Position numbers and translations under genes: made by a program. Under the pieces are notes generated by a model, which was given only the letters and a program-made list of their open reading frames with translations, was not told where the DNA came from and searched no databases. From assembly GCA_022820025.1 (NCBI GenBank), contig JAJEGF010000076.1, positions 1 to 43,890 of the forward strand: a stretch of 43,890 nt of DNA, written 5' to 3'. Within the stretch, counting starts at the first letter, position 1, and each line of letters begins with the position of its first letter. Positions 33,301 through 41,987 of the stretch are shown in pieces. Origin of the DNA: Chloroflexota bacterium (GTDB lineage Bacteria; Chloroflexota; UBA11872).

Positions 33301-33747
33301 CTACTGTGCCGGGATTTCGCGCGGCTCGAACTCAGGCCCGTGTTTGACGATCAGGCTTCGGGCGCGGAAGGCGCCGCTCGGCTCGAGCTGGCCCTCGACG
33401 ATTACTTCCTGGTAGCGGTCTTCGGCTGAGTATCCAAACAGGTCGGGCGGGGTGCCGCGGTATTCGACGGGGAGGCGGCCGGAGTCGTCCTGGAGGTCAA
33501 AGTTGATCACGTTGCCGTCGCCGGACGTCTGGATCGATCCGTCCGCGACGATGCCGTTGACTCGAATCAGGCGGTAGTACGCCTCCGAATCCATGGCGCG
33601 CACCTCGCCTACCGTGTGGTAGTACACCGTGGCGCCCTGGGTTCCCGTCCAGATCAGGAATCCCACCGCTGCCGTCAGCGCGGCCGCCAGCAGCAGCAGC
33701 TTCCCCGACAGCCTGGGGCGAGGTGATGTGGTCGTCGCAGCGTTCAT
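33301..33747 (-). CDS. ccmE: Heme chaperone CcmE with His but Phe in the HxxxY motif
   Basis: The 148-residue protein has an N-terminal membrane anchor (LLLLAAALTAAVGFLIW) and the OB-fold outside domain (VRVNG-type IRVNGIVADGS, INFDLQDDSG, LPVEYRGTPPDLF). It ends in SLIVKHGPEFEP. His136 is the residue that binds heme covalently in CcmE. The usual tyrosine four residues later, which ligates the heme iron, is Phe140 here. Length is normal. It is the first ccm gene of the run and carries heme from CcmABCD to CcmFH. The Phe codon (TTC) is unambiguous in the sequence. Confidence 0.9.
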   Translation of the reverse strand: MNAATTTSPRPRLSGKLLLLAAALTAAVGFLIWTGTQGATVYYHTVGEVRAMDSEAYYRLIRVNGIVADGSIQTSGDGNVINFDLQDDSGRLPVEYRGTPPDLFGYSAEDRYQEVIVEGQLEPSGAFRARSLIVKHGPEFEPREIPAQ

Positions 33748-33763
33748 TGTGTCCGGGTCCAGC

Positions 33764-34237
33764 CTAGCCGACGCTTCTGAAGCTGAGCTCGGCCATTTCG
33801 TTGAGGATCAGCGACAGCAGGTAGATCGCGAGTCCGAGTCCAACGATCACGGCCGTGCGACTTTGCCACCAGGGCCGGCGGTCCGACGATGCAGCCCGGG
33901 ATTCCGCAGGCCGGCGGCTGGGAATCGCAAGCCGGAACATGGCCAGCGCAAGCAACGCCTTGCTTGCAAGCACCGCCACGTAGGCCGCGTCGATCGACTG
34001 CTCGGCGAGGCGATTGAACGTGAGCAGCACGCCTGTCACGACGAACACGGCGAAGCCCGTGCCGACGAGGCGTCCCACGGTGCGTCCGAGGACGGCGCCG
34101 GAAACGCCTGCCAGCGGCGCCAGGTTCGGCGCCGCGCGCGCGGCCAGCACCACGATCCCGCCGCCCACCCAGAGGGCCGCCGCCAGGACGTGGACGAAGC
34201 GCAGCACCACCAGCAAAGCGACCGGACTCTCGGCCAT
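33764..34237 (-). CDS. CopD-like four-helix membrane protein
   Basis: The 157-residue product has four hydrophobic helices. The first contains LRFVHVLAAALWVGGGIVVL, the H-x(6)-WxGG pattern of CopD/DUF2269-type membrane proteins that may bind copper or heme. The gene sits between actE (14 bp) and ccmE (16 bp), in the middle of the cytochrome genes. A role in copper or heme handling at the membrane fits this place, but no catalytic residues identify it. Similar small proteins are annotated as copper resistance D, heme biosynthesis HemJ-like or unknown. Confidence 0.62.
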   Translation of the reverse strand: MAESPVALLVVLRFVHVLAAALWVGGGIVVLAARAAPNLAPLAGVSGAVLGRTVGRLVGTGFAVFVVTGVLLTFNRLAEQSIDAAYVAVLASKALLALAMFRLAIPSRRPAESRAASSDRRPWWQSRTAVIVGLGLAIYLLSLILNEMAELSFRSVG

Positions 34238-34251
34238 GGGACCGCTTCCGC

Positions 34252-34809
34252 TCAGGCGGCGTCAGGCGCCGGCGACTCCTGGATCGAGCGAATGTAGTTG
34301 ACGAGCGACCACCGCTCCTCGGCCGTCAGTAGCGAACTGAACGAGGGCATGCGGTTCACGCCGTTCGTGATCGTCCAGAAGAGCGCTCCGTCCTGCTGGT
34401 CCGCCAATTCGGCACGGCGCAGCGATGGCGGGGCCTTCTCCTGGTATTGCTCGAACTGCCTGGCCACGAAGCTATCGCCATCGGCGTTGGCGCCGTGGCA
34501 CATGGCGCAGTTGGTTGCGAAGACGGCGCGGGCGGCGTCGATCGACTCGCCCGTGAACGGCACCGGGTTTTCCTTCGCGATCATGGCCACGAAATCCGTC
34601 ACGGGCAATTCGCCGCCCGTGGTTGGGATCGATCCCTCGGGTGCTCCGGGATGCGACGGCTCCTGGGTCCGGTAGGACGCCTGATAGTGCATCTCCGGGA
34701 ACAGGTCGAGCGGGTAGGCGCCCGTCTCGCAGCCAACCAGCGCCAACGCCGCCACCAGCCCTACGGCCAGGGCGGCGAGGTTGCGGAGTCGGAAGCGGGG
34801 TAGCGTCAC
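34252..34809 (-). CDS. actE: Alternative complex III monoheme cytochrome c subunit ActE
   Basis: This 185-residue lipoprotein has a signal segment with lipobox LVGC (Cys27), then one heme site CAMCH (Cys101-His105) and Met154 in NRMPSF as the likely second iron ligand. The last part (LTAEERWSLVNYIRSIQ) is a typical class I cytochrome c helix. In alternative complex III, ActE accepts electrons from the core and passes them on to an oxidase or soluble carrier. It follows actD with a four-base overlap, the standard actD-actE order. Heme attachment should depend on the ccm genes just downstream. Confidence 0.88.
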   Translation of the reverse strand: MTLPRFRLRNLAALAVGLVAALALVGCETGAYPLDLFPEMHYQASYRTQEPSHPGAPEGSIPTTGGELPVTDFVAMIAKENPVPFTGESIDAARAVFATNCAMCHGANADGDSFVARQFEQYQEKAPPSLRRAELADQQDGALFWTITNGVNRMPSFSSLLTAEERWSLVNYIRSIQESPAPDAA

Positions 34810-35366
34810 GTGGTTCCCGGGGCGTGCATCAGGCTGCCCTCCTTGGAGAGCAGGTCGATGGGTGAGGCTTCTTCCAGGGCGATCTGGGCGTCCGGCAGGC
34901 GGCGCTCGCGCGCCATTACCGAGATGCCGATGTAGCCCTCGGAGATGCGGTCGTCGTAGAGACCCACGCCGTCGGGCAGGCGCGATTCGAACAGCACGCC
35001 GAGGACGGTGAAGAGCACGGCGCCCAAGAGCGTGCCCTCGTACAGGATCTGGATGATGGCTGGCACCGCCACGATGGGCTTGCCGCCGGTGATGATCGGC
35101 AGGGAGACCTGCGCGCCGACGATCCAGGCGATGCCGACGGCCATGCCGCAGGCCGCTCCGGCGAAGGGGAAGGCGAATAGCCGATGCTTCGTGTGTCCCT
35201 CGCCGAACGCACCTTCCGGATAGGGCGTGCTGCTGAGGATCTCGATGTCGTTGTCGTCGAATCCGGCGCTGTGCAGGCGCTCGACGGCGTCGGCCGCCTG
35301 GTCCGGCTCCTCGTACAGCGCCAGCAGTTCGCGTTTGGCTTGGGACTGCATTGCCATAGACCTCAC
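34806..35366 (-). CDS. actD: Alternative complex III subunit ActD (DUF3341)
   Basis: The 186-residue protein starts with a cytoplasmic alpha/beta domain (LLALYEEPDQAADAVERL, then GFDDNDIEILSSTPYPEG). A hairpin of two transmembrane helices follows (AFPFAGAACGMAVGIAWIVG and ILYEGTLLGAVLFTVLGVLF), then a C-terminal segment. This is the DUF3341/ActD layout. ATG 35366 overlaps the actC stop (ATGA); the ATGs at codons 4 and 6 are possible starts too. ActD is a structural membrane subunit with no cofactors. Confidence 0.88.
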   Translation of the reverse strand: MRSMAMQSQAKRELLALYEEPDQAADAVERLHSAGFDDNDIEILSSTPYPEGAFGEGHTKHRLFAFPFAGAACGMAVGIAWIVGAQVSLPIITGGKPIVAVPAIIQILYEGTLLGAVLFTVLGVLFESRLPDGVGLYDDRISEGYIGISVMARERRLPDAQIALEEASPIDLLSKEGSLMHAPGTT

Positions 35367-36736
35367 TCCCGCATGGCGGCCGGCACGTTGGCGCGACCGA
35401 CTCGAATGCGGTCGGCCAGGATCTGGCCTTCCTTGATATCCGCGGCCGGCATGATCGGCAGCAGTTTCGAGAACGTCAGGAACCCGAGAATCACCAGGGC
35501 AAAGGATGCGGCTACCAGGATGAATTCGGATAACGAGGGGGCGTAGTCGCCGTACGTGAACGTGAGGCCGCTCTTCCGCTCAAGCGCGGGCACCACGACC
35601 ATGTAGCGCTCCAGCCACATGCCGACGTTTACCAGGATGGTGGTCACGAACATCCAGAAGAAGTTCCGGCGAATGGCGCGGAACATCCACATCGGCACGG
35701 GGATGATGTAGGCGCAGATGATGAAGGTGATGGCGATCACCACCCAGGGCGGTTCGACCAGTCGCCGCTGCCAGGTGTCGACTTCCGCCGGCTCCGTGCC
35801 ATAGAGGCCGAAGAAGAAGTCCAGCAGGAAGAAGAACAGCCAGACCGTCGCCACCACGATCAGCAGGCGGGCCAGCGAGTCGATGTGGTCCCGGGTGATG
35901 AATCGCTTCAGCCCGAAGGCGTAGCGCATCACGATCATCACCGTCACCACGGCCGACACGCCGGAGTGCACGGCCCCGATCACGAAGTACGGGGCGAAGA
36001 TGGTGTTGTGCCAGCCGGGCACCGAGGTGACCGCGAAGTCCCAGGACACGATGGAGTGCACCGAGACGAAGATCGGCAGGATGATGGCCGAGAGCAGAAG
36101 CCCGGCGACGGTCTGGATCCGCCACTGGCGGGTGGTGCCGCGGAAACCCATGGCCAGCACGCCGTAGATGGCCCGGCTCACCGGGTTGGGCGCGCGGTCG
36201 CGCGCCAGCGCCAGGTCCGGCAGTAGCGCCACGTAGACGAAGAGAATCGTCGAGGTCAGGTAGGTGAAGATCGCCGACGGGTCCCAGACCAGCGGCGAGC
36301 GCGGGTTGGGCCAGGCGCCCCGGTTCCAGTCATACGGGAACGTCCAGTACATCGTGCGCCAGGGGCGGCCGGAGTGGATCAGCGGAAACTGCACGGCCGT
36401 CAGCAGCGAGAAGATCGTCAGGACCTCGGCGGCGCGGGTGACGGGCCGTCGCCACTCGGCCTGCGTCAGCCGCAGGATGGCCGACACCATGATTCCGGCG
36501 TGGCTGACCCCGATCCAGAACACGAAGTTCACGATCAGGAAGCCCCAGTAGACCGGGTGCGAGTACCCCAGGAACTGGAGACCGAACATCAGCATGAGGA
36601 TTACGACGACGAACGCCGCCACCAGCAGGCCGTTGAGCGCACCACCCACCGCAAAGAACCAGGCCGGCCAGGCGAAGACGAAGTCCAGCAGCTCGCGGTT
36701 CGAGGTCTTGGTGTCGGCGACGACCGGTTCTTGCAT
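35363..36736 (-). CDS. actC: Alternative complex III NrfD-like membrane subunit ActC
   Basis: The 457-residue protein has about ten transmembrane helices of the NrfD/PsrC family. Strongly ActC-like stretches include HAGIMVSAILRL, QFPLIHSGRPWR, PGWHNTIFAPYFVIGAVHSG and NVGMWLERYMVVVPAL. ActC contains the quinol site facing ActB2 and may take part in energy coupling. Its ATG overlaps the stop of the upstream NrfD-type gene by one base (TAATG), so the pair is coupled. Length is usual for ActC. Confidence 0.92.
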   Translation of the reverse strand: MQEPVVADTKTSNRELLDFVFAWPAWFFAVGGALNGLLVAAFVVVILMLMFGLQFLGYSHPVYWGFLIVNFVFWIGVSHAGIMVSAILRLTQAEWRRPVTRAAEVLTIFSLLTAVQFPLIHSGRPWRTMYWTFPYDWNRGAWPNPRSPLVWDPSAIFTYLTSTILFVYVALLPDLALARDRAPNPVSRAIYGVLAMGFRGTTRQWRIQTVAGLLLSAIILPIFVSVHSIVSWDFAVTSVPGWHNTIFAPYFVIGAVHSGVSAVVTVMIVMRYAFGLKRFITRDHIDSLARLLIVVATVWLFFFLLDFFFGLYGTEPAEVDTWQRRLVEPPWVVIAITFIICAYIIPVPMWMFRAIRRNFFWMFVTTILVNVGMWLERYMVVVPALERKSGLTFTYGDYAPSLSEFILVAASFALVILGFLTFSKLLPIMPAADIKEGQILADRIRVGRANVPAAMRE

Positions 36737-38085
36737 TAGTCCGGCTTCCCGATCACGTACACGTGCGTCTTCATGAACGTTCGTTCTTTACGGAGCATGG
36801 CTCCCTGGCGCATTTCCCAGCCGTTGAGGACTGGAATCCGCGAGGCGGCATACACGAAGACCGCGATCATCAATCCAATGAACCCGATGACGAACAGCAC
36901 ATCCAGCGCGTTCGGCCAGTACGGCGCCGGCAACTCAGTCATGGCGTGGCCGAACGGCGACGGATTGGCCATGGGCGCGACGAAAAAGCGAATCCGGTCG
37001 AACAGCAGGCCCACCACGATCATTGCCGAGACTCCCGCAATCAGCGAAAGCGACTGGCGGACCCTGTTGAAGATGAGCAAGGCCAGGGGCAGCGCAAACA
37101 TCAGCACGCCCGTGAGCGCGAACGGCAGGATGTAGGTGATGGCCACGGTGACCTGCATGGCGGCGACCTCGCTGGGCAGCCGGGCGTACCAGATCAGCAG
37201 GAAGTCGGACCAGAAGAAGTAGAACCACATCAGCGTGGCGGCCACCAGGATCTTGCCAAGCGCCGCCGCTTGCTCATCGCCGATAAAGCGTCCGGCTTCG
37301 GGTGAAAACCGGCGCATCAACGCCGCCGTCAGCAGCGTGATGGCGATGCCGGCTTGGATGCCGGTCACGGCGCTGTACACGGGAAAGATGCCCGACCGCC
37401 AGCCTGGCAACAGGCTCTGGCCCAGGTCGGTCGTAAGCAGCATGTGCACGAAGGCGTAGCCCATCAGGTAGAAGGCTCCGAGCGCCAGGTTGGCGGCCCG
37501 CAGGACCTTCCACTGGCGGGCCGTGCCCGCCCAGTTCAGGTACAGCAAGCGCTGCCAGCGGCCCATGGCGCGCACGCGGCTCGGCGGACCCGCCAGGTCC
37601 GGCACGGCCGAGAACCACAGGAGGGCCATGCCGGTCAGCAGCAGGATCGCCAGCGCCAGCGCGTCGGTCAGGAACGGAGCGCCGGCTCTGAACTCGAACC
37701 ACAACGTGGAGCGGCCGTCGAGCGGCGGCAGCGAAGCCATGATCGGAATCAGCAGCACGAAGCTGAGGAGCGACGGCACGGCATAGAGCGCCGCCACGCG
37801 TCGCAGCGGCAGCGCCCAATAGCCCTTGGCCATGCGGGAGGCGTAAGCGATCAGCGGCGCGGCGGTTGCTGTGGACAGGATGAACATCAACACGACCGTC
37901 GGGTAGGCCCATTCGGCGCGGTCGCCCCAGGCCGTGATCAGCTTGATGACGTACACCACGATGCCCAGGACGCCCAGCGCCGCCAGCAGCGCGATGCCCG
38001 CATGGTTCAGCGAAATGCTCAGCGCCTGCGGCCGATAGGGCGGGCGCAGGGAGAGCTTCAGGCCGGCGGCTTCCGGAGCAATCAT
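36736..38085 (-). CDS. actF: Second NrfD-like membrane subunit of alternative complex III (ActC paralogue, ActF-type)
   Basis: The start is ATG 38085, overlapping the stop of the iron-sulfur gene (ATGA), giving 449 residues; open sequence further upstream is a shadow. About ten transmembrane helices are present. The stretch GTARQWKVLRAANLALGA to GWRSGIFPVYSAVTGIQAG lines up with GTTRQWRIQTVAG to GWHNTIFAPYFVIGAVHSG of ActC, showing common descent. The quinol-site-like residues of ActC are less conserved here. In characterised complexes ActF is the second, structural NrfD-like subunit; here it is encoded before actC and not after actE. The name is given by homology and context and could be argued. 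Confidence 0.8.
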   Translation of the reverse strand: MIAPEAAGLKLSLRPPYRPQALSISLNHAGIALLAALGVLGIVVYVIKLITAWGDRAEWAYPTVVLMFILSTATAAPLIAYASRMAKGYWALPLRRVAALYAVPSLLSFVLLIPIMASLPPLDGRSTLWFEFRAGAPFLTDALALAILLLTGMALLWFSAVPDLAGPPSRVRAMGRWQRLLYLNWAGTARQWKVLRAANLALGAFYLMGYAFVHMLLTTDLGQSLLPGWRSGIFPVYSAVTGIQAGIAITLLTAALMRRFSPEAGRFIGDEQAAALGKILVAATLMWFYFFWSDFLLIWYARLPSEVAAMQVTVAITYILPFALTGVLMFALPLALLIFNRVRQSLSLIAGVSAMIVVGLLFDRIRFFVAPMANPSPFGHAMTELPAPYWPNALDVLFVIGFIGLMIAVFVYAASRIPVLNGWEMRQGAMLRKERTFMKTHVYVIGKPD

Positions 38086-38918
38086 GCGTGCGCCTCGGCG
38101 GGGGCGTGGTCGTCTTCGAGAATCTCGGCGTGCGGATCCACCTTCTTGAGGTAGATGATGCCCGGGTCGGTGCCGAAGTGTTCGAGCAGCGTGTAGCTGC
38201 GGCCGGCTTCGGCTTCCGCCAGCTGCGCCGGCGCGCTCTCGGGGTCGTTGAGGTCGCAGAAGACGAGCGCGCTGGTCGGGCACGACTGGGCGCAGGCGGG
38301 CTGCACCTCGCCGGACCGGATTTCTCGTCCCTCGGTCTTGGCCGTGACCTGGACGCGGTTAATGCGCTGGATGCAGAAGGTGCACTTCTCGATGATCCCC
38401 TTCGTCCGGACCGTCACGTCAGGATTGAGCTGATTGTTCATCGGCTCGGGCCACTCGGGATTCCAGAAATTGAAATAGCGCACGGAGTACGGACAGCCGT
38501 TGGCGCAGAACCGCGTGCCGATGCAGCGGTTGTAGACCTGGACGTTCAGGCCTTCGTTGTTGTGGTAGGTGGCCCAGACCGGGCAGACGGTCTCGCAGGG
38601 CGCGTTGCCGCAGTGCTGGCAGAGCACCGGGATGAAGCGCGCCTTGGCGTTGGGGAACTCGCCTTCCCAGTAGCGCTCGATGCGGATCCAGGTCTTGGCC
38701 CGGCGTTCCAGGACTCGTTGTTCTTCGTTGAGGGCGATGTTGTTCTCGGCCTGGCAAGCCACCACGCAGGCCTGGCAGCCGGTGCAGCGGTCCAGGTCAA
38801 CCACCATGCCCCAGCGCACGCCCTCCGGATGTCCGACTTCGGCGTCCGTCGGGATGGTCTGGCCCATCGACGAGACGGCGCTCGCCCGCGAGGCGGCCTC
38901 GTTGGCTGAGCTACTCAT
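38082..38918 (-). CDS. actB2: Alternative complex III iron-sulfur subunit (ActB2)
   Basis: This 278-residue protein has four ferredoxin-type cluster motifs: CTGCQACVVAC, CQHCGNAPCETVCP, CIGTRFCANGCPY, and CTFCIQR with CAQSCPTSA. They match the three [4Fe-4S] plus one [3Fe-4S] wire of ActB and the NrfC/PsrB family. In many organisms this domain is the C-terminal half of a single ActB; here it is a separate gene overlapping the molybdopterin-like gene by eight bases. No signal peptide is present, so it is presumably exported with the Tat-bearing ActB1 or lies with it on the outer face. It hands electrons from the quinol site to the heme subunits. Confidence 0.9.
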   Translation of the reverse strand: MSSSANEAASRASAVSSMGQTIPTDAEVGHPEGVRWGMVVDLDRCTGCQACVVACQAENNIALNEEQRVLERRAKTWIRIERYWEGEFPNAKARFIPVLCQHCGNAPCETVCPVWATYHNNEGLNVQVYNRCIGTRFCANGCPYSVRYFNFWNPEWPEPMNNQLNPDVTVRTKGIIEKCTFCIQRINRVQVTAKTEGREIRSGEVQPACAQSCPTSALVFCDLNDPESAPAQLAEAEAGRSYTLLEHFGTDPGIIYLKKVDPHAEILEDDHAPAEAHA

Positions 38919-41112
38919 TGGTGATCTGCACTATTACTTCCTCGACGTCATTGCGCGCGTTCGGCAGGACTTCGATGGTCGGGAGTTGCCGGTAGTCGCC
39001 GGTCGGGCGCACGCGAGCTCGCGTGGCGGCCCAGGCAAGGCCGCCGGCGCCGGCCACCGTCAACGGCGCCAGGCTGGCCAGCACGTTCGAGCCGCGATCT
39101 TCGCGCCAGCGGCCGCCGAAGGTATGACCCTGGCCGATCGGCACGCCCAGCACACCGGGCGCGGCGGCCGGCGAGATGTACACCCCCGCCTCGAATTCGC
39201 CGTGCGCGGTCTCGATCCGCACCACGTCGCCGCGCGAAACGTTCAGCGCCGCCGCGGTCGACGGATTCATCTCGACCCAGGTCGTCCAGGTTGCGGTGGA
39301 AATCGGGTCGGGCGTGGCCTGCAGCCAGGGGTTGGCCGTCTCGTCACCGCCGCCCAGGGCGACGCCCTCAAATGGGATCACGTGCAACGGGAACTCAACC
39401 CCGTTGTCGCTGAACGCCGGCTCGGCCAGCAGGTTGATGTGCCAGTTCGGACTGCTTCTAAATTCAGGCGCCCAATCGTCGTTCCAGCCGCCGCCGTTCT
39501 TCAGCAACTCCACCCAGCGCTCCTCGAAGTCGCCACCCCTGAAGACCTCGGCGGCGTTGGCCCGCACGGCGTCGCGCATGGTGTCCCAGGGCGGCGCCAG
39601 GTTGGGTCGCAGGTCGTGCCACAGGGTCAGCAGGATGTCGCCAAAGCTCCGACCGGACGTCGTCGGCCTGACCACCGGCTGTTGCAAACCCACCACGTGC
39701 TGTCGCGGCGCCGGGTCGGGCACGTAGTCGCCCCACTCCTCGAACGCGTGCGAGGAGGGCAGCACCAGGTGGGAGTGCCCCAGCGTCTCGCTCATGATCG
39801 TGCCGATACCGACGACGAACGGAATCTTGCCGAGCGCGTCGGCGAAGCGCGTGGCCTCGGGCATGCCGTAGACCGGGTCGGCCTCGAAAACGATCGCCAC
39901 GTCCGGAGGCTCGCCCTCCAGCCAGGTGTTGCCACGCCCGGCCAGGTCGGCGAAAGACGTTGGCTCGGTCGGCGGCGTCACGCTACTGCGCAGATCGGGG
40001 TTCGGCAGCAGCCCGCCCGGCTGCCCGACGCTTCCGACCATGTGGTTCAGCAACATGGCGGCCAGGCCGTTGTCCAGTCCGTTGGTGCTCGCCAGGGCCG
40101 GACCGCCGGCGATGGCGAAGCCGGGCTGATGGCTGGCGAACTCGCGGGCAATCTCCTGGATTCGTTCGACGGGCACACCGGTGCGCTGGCTGACGCGGTC
40201 AGGCGCATAGGCATTGAGCGCATCCAGGCCGCCGACTTCGCTCACCACCCCGAACCAGTTGTCCGGCGGCGCCAATCCTTCGGCGGCGATGACCTGGGCG
40301 ATCGAGAGCGCCAGCGCGCCTTCCTGCCCCGGATGCACGTACACCCACGAATCGGCGTTGGCGCCCGTCAGCGACATGCGCGGCTCGACCTGGATCAGGC
40401 GTCCACGCTCGCCGTGGCCCTGGCGGAACTCGCCGTAGCCGACGCCGTATTGGGTGGGCGACAGCCAGGTCGAAAGGAAATCGGCGCCAAACGACAGGAT
40501 CGAATGCGCGTTGGCGATGTCGAGATAGGGCAGGCGCCGCGCGCCCAGCCCGTCCTGCACGGTCTTGCGCCAGACCGTGGACTCCAGCGTTTCGTAGACC
40601 AGGTGTTCGCCGCCAAAGGCCGTGGCGAAGTCGCGGGCAATACGCGCCCGCGTGCCGCTGATCGGTCCGGTGATCACCACGACGCTGCGCGCTTCCGACA
40701 TCTTCTCGGTGAGCAGATCGAGCCCGGCCGGCCACTCCAGGTCTTCGAACTCGTTTGCCCCGCGCAGGCCGCGCCGGCGCTTGGGAACCGTCAATCGATC
40801 CGGGTGATACAGGGACTGCACGCCCGCCTGGCTACGCACGTTGAGCTTGCCCTGGTTGACGGGGAAGGCCGGGTTGCCTTCGACCTTCTTGGCGCGGCCG
40901 TCAATGGTGCGCACCACGACGCTGTTGCCGCAGGACGAGTGGGCGCAGGTCGTGGCGAACCAGAGTTCCTGGCCGGGCAACGACAGCTCCGGCTGGAGGA
41001 CAAAGCTCTGTACCTGCGACTCACGCTCCGGGGCGGCACAGGCCACCACCGTGGCGCCGCCCGCCAGGGCGGCCGACCCGACGAGAAAACGCCGTCGTCC
41101 CAGGCCGCTCAT
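38911..41112 (-). CDS. actB1: Alternative complex III molybdopterin-oxidoreductase-like subunit (ActB1), Tat-exported
   Basis: The 733-residue protein starts MSGLGRRRFLVGSAALAGG, a twin-arginine signal followed by a Cys near residue 25. It has the DMSO-reductase-family fold (RAKKVEGNPAFPVNQGK, then YHPDRLTVPKRR, and a C-terminal GDVVRIETAHGEFEAG domain). The N-terminal cluster motif of real molybdoenzymes is broken: only CAHSSC remains, and the final Cys position reads KLNVRSQA. ActB1 of known complexes also lacks molybdenum, so it is a structural scaffold. Its partner ActB2 follows with eight bases of overlap. The gene lies 13 bp after actA. Confidence 0.9.
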   Translation of the reverse strand: MSGLGRRRFLVGSAALAGGATVVACAAPERESQVQSFVLQPELSLPGQELWFATTCAHSSCGNSVVVRTIDGRAKKVEGNPAFPVNQGKLNVRSQAGVQSLYHPDRLTVPKRRRGLRGANEFEDLEWPAGLDLLTEKMSEARSVVVITGPISGTRARIARDFATAFGGEHLVYETLESTVWRKTVQDGLGARRLPYLDIANAHSILSFGADFLSTWLSPTQYGVGYGEFRQGHGERGRLIQVEPRMSLTGANADSWVYVHPGQEGALALSIAQVIAAEGLAPPDNWFGVVSEVGGLDALNAYAPDRVSQRTGVPVERIQEIAREFASHQPGFAIAGGPALASTNGLDNGLAAMLLNHMVGSVGQPGGLLPNPDLRSSVTPPTEPTSFADLAGRGNTWLEGEPPDVAIVFEADPVYGMPEATRFADALGKIPFVVGIGTIMSETLGHSHLVLPSSHAFEEWGDYVPDPAPRQHVVGLQQPVVRPTTSGRSFGDILLTLWHDLRPNLAPPWDTMRDAVRANAAEVFRGGDFEERWVELLKNGGGWNDDWAPEFRSSPNWHINLLAEPAFSDNGVEFPLHVIPFEGVALGGGDETANPWLQATPDPISTATWTTWVEMNPSTAAALNVSRGDVVRIETAHGEFEAGVYISPAAAPGVLGVPIGQGHTFGGRWREDRGSNVLASLAPLTVAGAGGLAWAATRARVRPTGDYRQLPTIEVLPNARNDVEEVIVQITNE

Positions 41113-41125
41113 GCGTCCCGACCGA

Positions 41126-41686
41126 TCACTTGTGACACGTCGCGCAATCCAGCGAGGCGGAGTTCTCGCGGTGGCATCCCTGGCAATCGCCCATGGCGAG
41201 GGAGCGTACCTGCTTGACCTCCTCCATCGAGGCCACGTCGCCGTGACAGGTCTCGCATGCGACCCCGGCCTGGATGTGCGGCGCGTGGACGAAGCGCACG
41301 TGGTCCGGCACGCGATGCACTCGCGCCCAGTTCACCGGCGTATTGGTGTCCCAGTGCGCTTGCAGCAATTGGATCTGGGGGCTGTCGGTCTTCACGACGG
41401 AGTGGCAGAACATGCATTGCTCAACCGACGGGACCGTGGCCGCGGCCTGTGTGCCGACCCCCCGGTGGCAGAACTCGCACGGGATGGCGGCATCGCCCGC
41501 GTGGACCGAGTGGTCGAAGGCAATGGGTTGTTCGGGCGCCGGCGTTGCGGTGCCGCCGGCGGCCATCAGGTACAGCAGGATGGCCAACACGCCCGCGCCC
41601 CCCACCAGTGGAGGCGCGGTGGCCCCGCCCAGGATGAGGGCCTGCTTGAGGGTGACGCGGGGCAGGAGGGCGGTCAGGTATTGCAT
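41126..41686 (-). CDS. actA: Alternative complex III pentaheme cytochrome c ActA
   Basis: This 186-residue protein has an N-terminal membrane anchor (about 28-44) and five heme-binding sites: CEFCH (70-74), CMFCH (91-95), CETCH (144-148), CQGCH (168-172) and CATCH (181-185). Further histidines (His60 and His63 in DHSVHAG, His134 in FVHAPHI) are candidates for second heme ligands. ActA is the multiheme electron-transfer subunit that precedes actB in alternative complex III operons. Five covalent hemes explain the need for the ccm system downstream. Its start is four bases from the stop of the small membrane gene at 41691. Confidence 0.92.
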   Translation of the reverse strand: MQYLTALLPRVTLKQALILGGATAPPLVGGAGVLAILLYLMAAGGTATPAPEQPIAFDHSVHAGDAAIPCEFCHRGVGTQAAATVPSVEQCMFCHSVVKTDSPQIQLLQAHWDTNTPVNWARVHRVPDHVRFVHAPHIQAGVACETCHGDVASMEEVKQVRSLAMGDCQGCHRENSASLDCATCHK

Positions 41687-41690
41687 ACCG

Positions 41691-41987
41691 CTAGATCGCC
41701 AGCCGCGGGTAAATCTCGGGCAGGATGTCGAGCGCCAGCAGCGTGCCCTTGATGGCGAGCACCACGACCGCGATGCACCCCATCGTGACGATCAAGTACA
41801 GAGGGGCCCGCATGCGTCGGGCCACCGACGCCGGCAGGTCCCCGGTGTCCATCAGCGACGGAATCATGGCGTGCGCCAGCATGTACGTGAGACCGGTGAC
41901 GACCATCGCCGCGGCAAAGAACCAGACGTTCGCGACCAGTTCCGAGAGCCTGACCCAGTCGGCCTCCGTGAGCTCGCTCAGCTGCAC
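41691..41987 (-). CDS. Small two-helix membrane protein at the head of the act operon
   Basis: The 98-residue product (GTG start, GGAG upstream) has two hydrophobic helices: VWFFAAAMVVTGLTYMLAHAMI and APLYLIVTMGCIAVVVLAIKGTLLAL. A short basic loop (ARRMRA) separates them, predicting a hairpin with both ends on one side. No known motif is visible. It is four bases upstream of actA and probably shares its mRNA. It may be an extra small subunit of the complex, like the accessory subunit reported in some Chloroflexus-type complexes, but I cannot equate it with a named one. Confidence 0.72.
   Translation of the reverse strand: MQLSELTEADWVRLSELVANVWFFAAAMVVTGLTYMLAHAMIPSLMDTGDLPASVARRMRAPLYLIVTMGCIAVVVLAIKGTLLALDILPEIYPRLAI

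Noticed and set aside
38680..41217. Very long plus-strand open frame opposite actB1 and actB2
   Set aside because: It is a shadow of high-G+C coding sequence: the opposite strand encodes recognised ActB1/ActB2 proteins, and this product is Arg/Gly/Val-rich with no motif.
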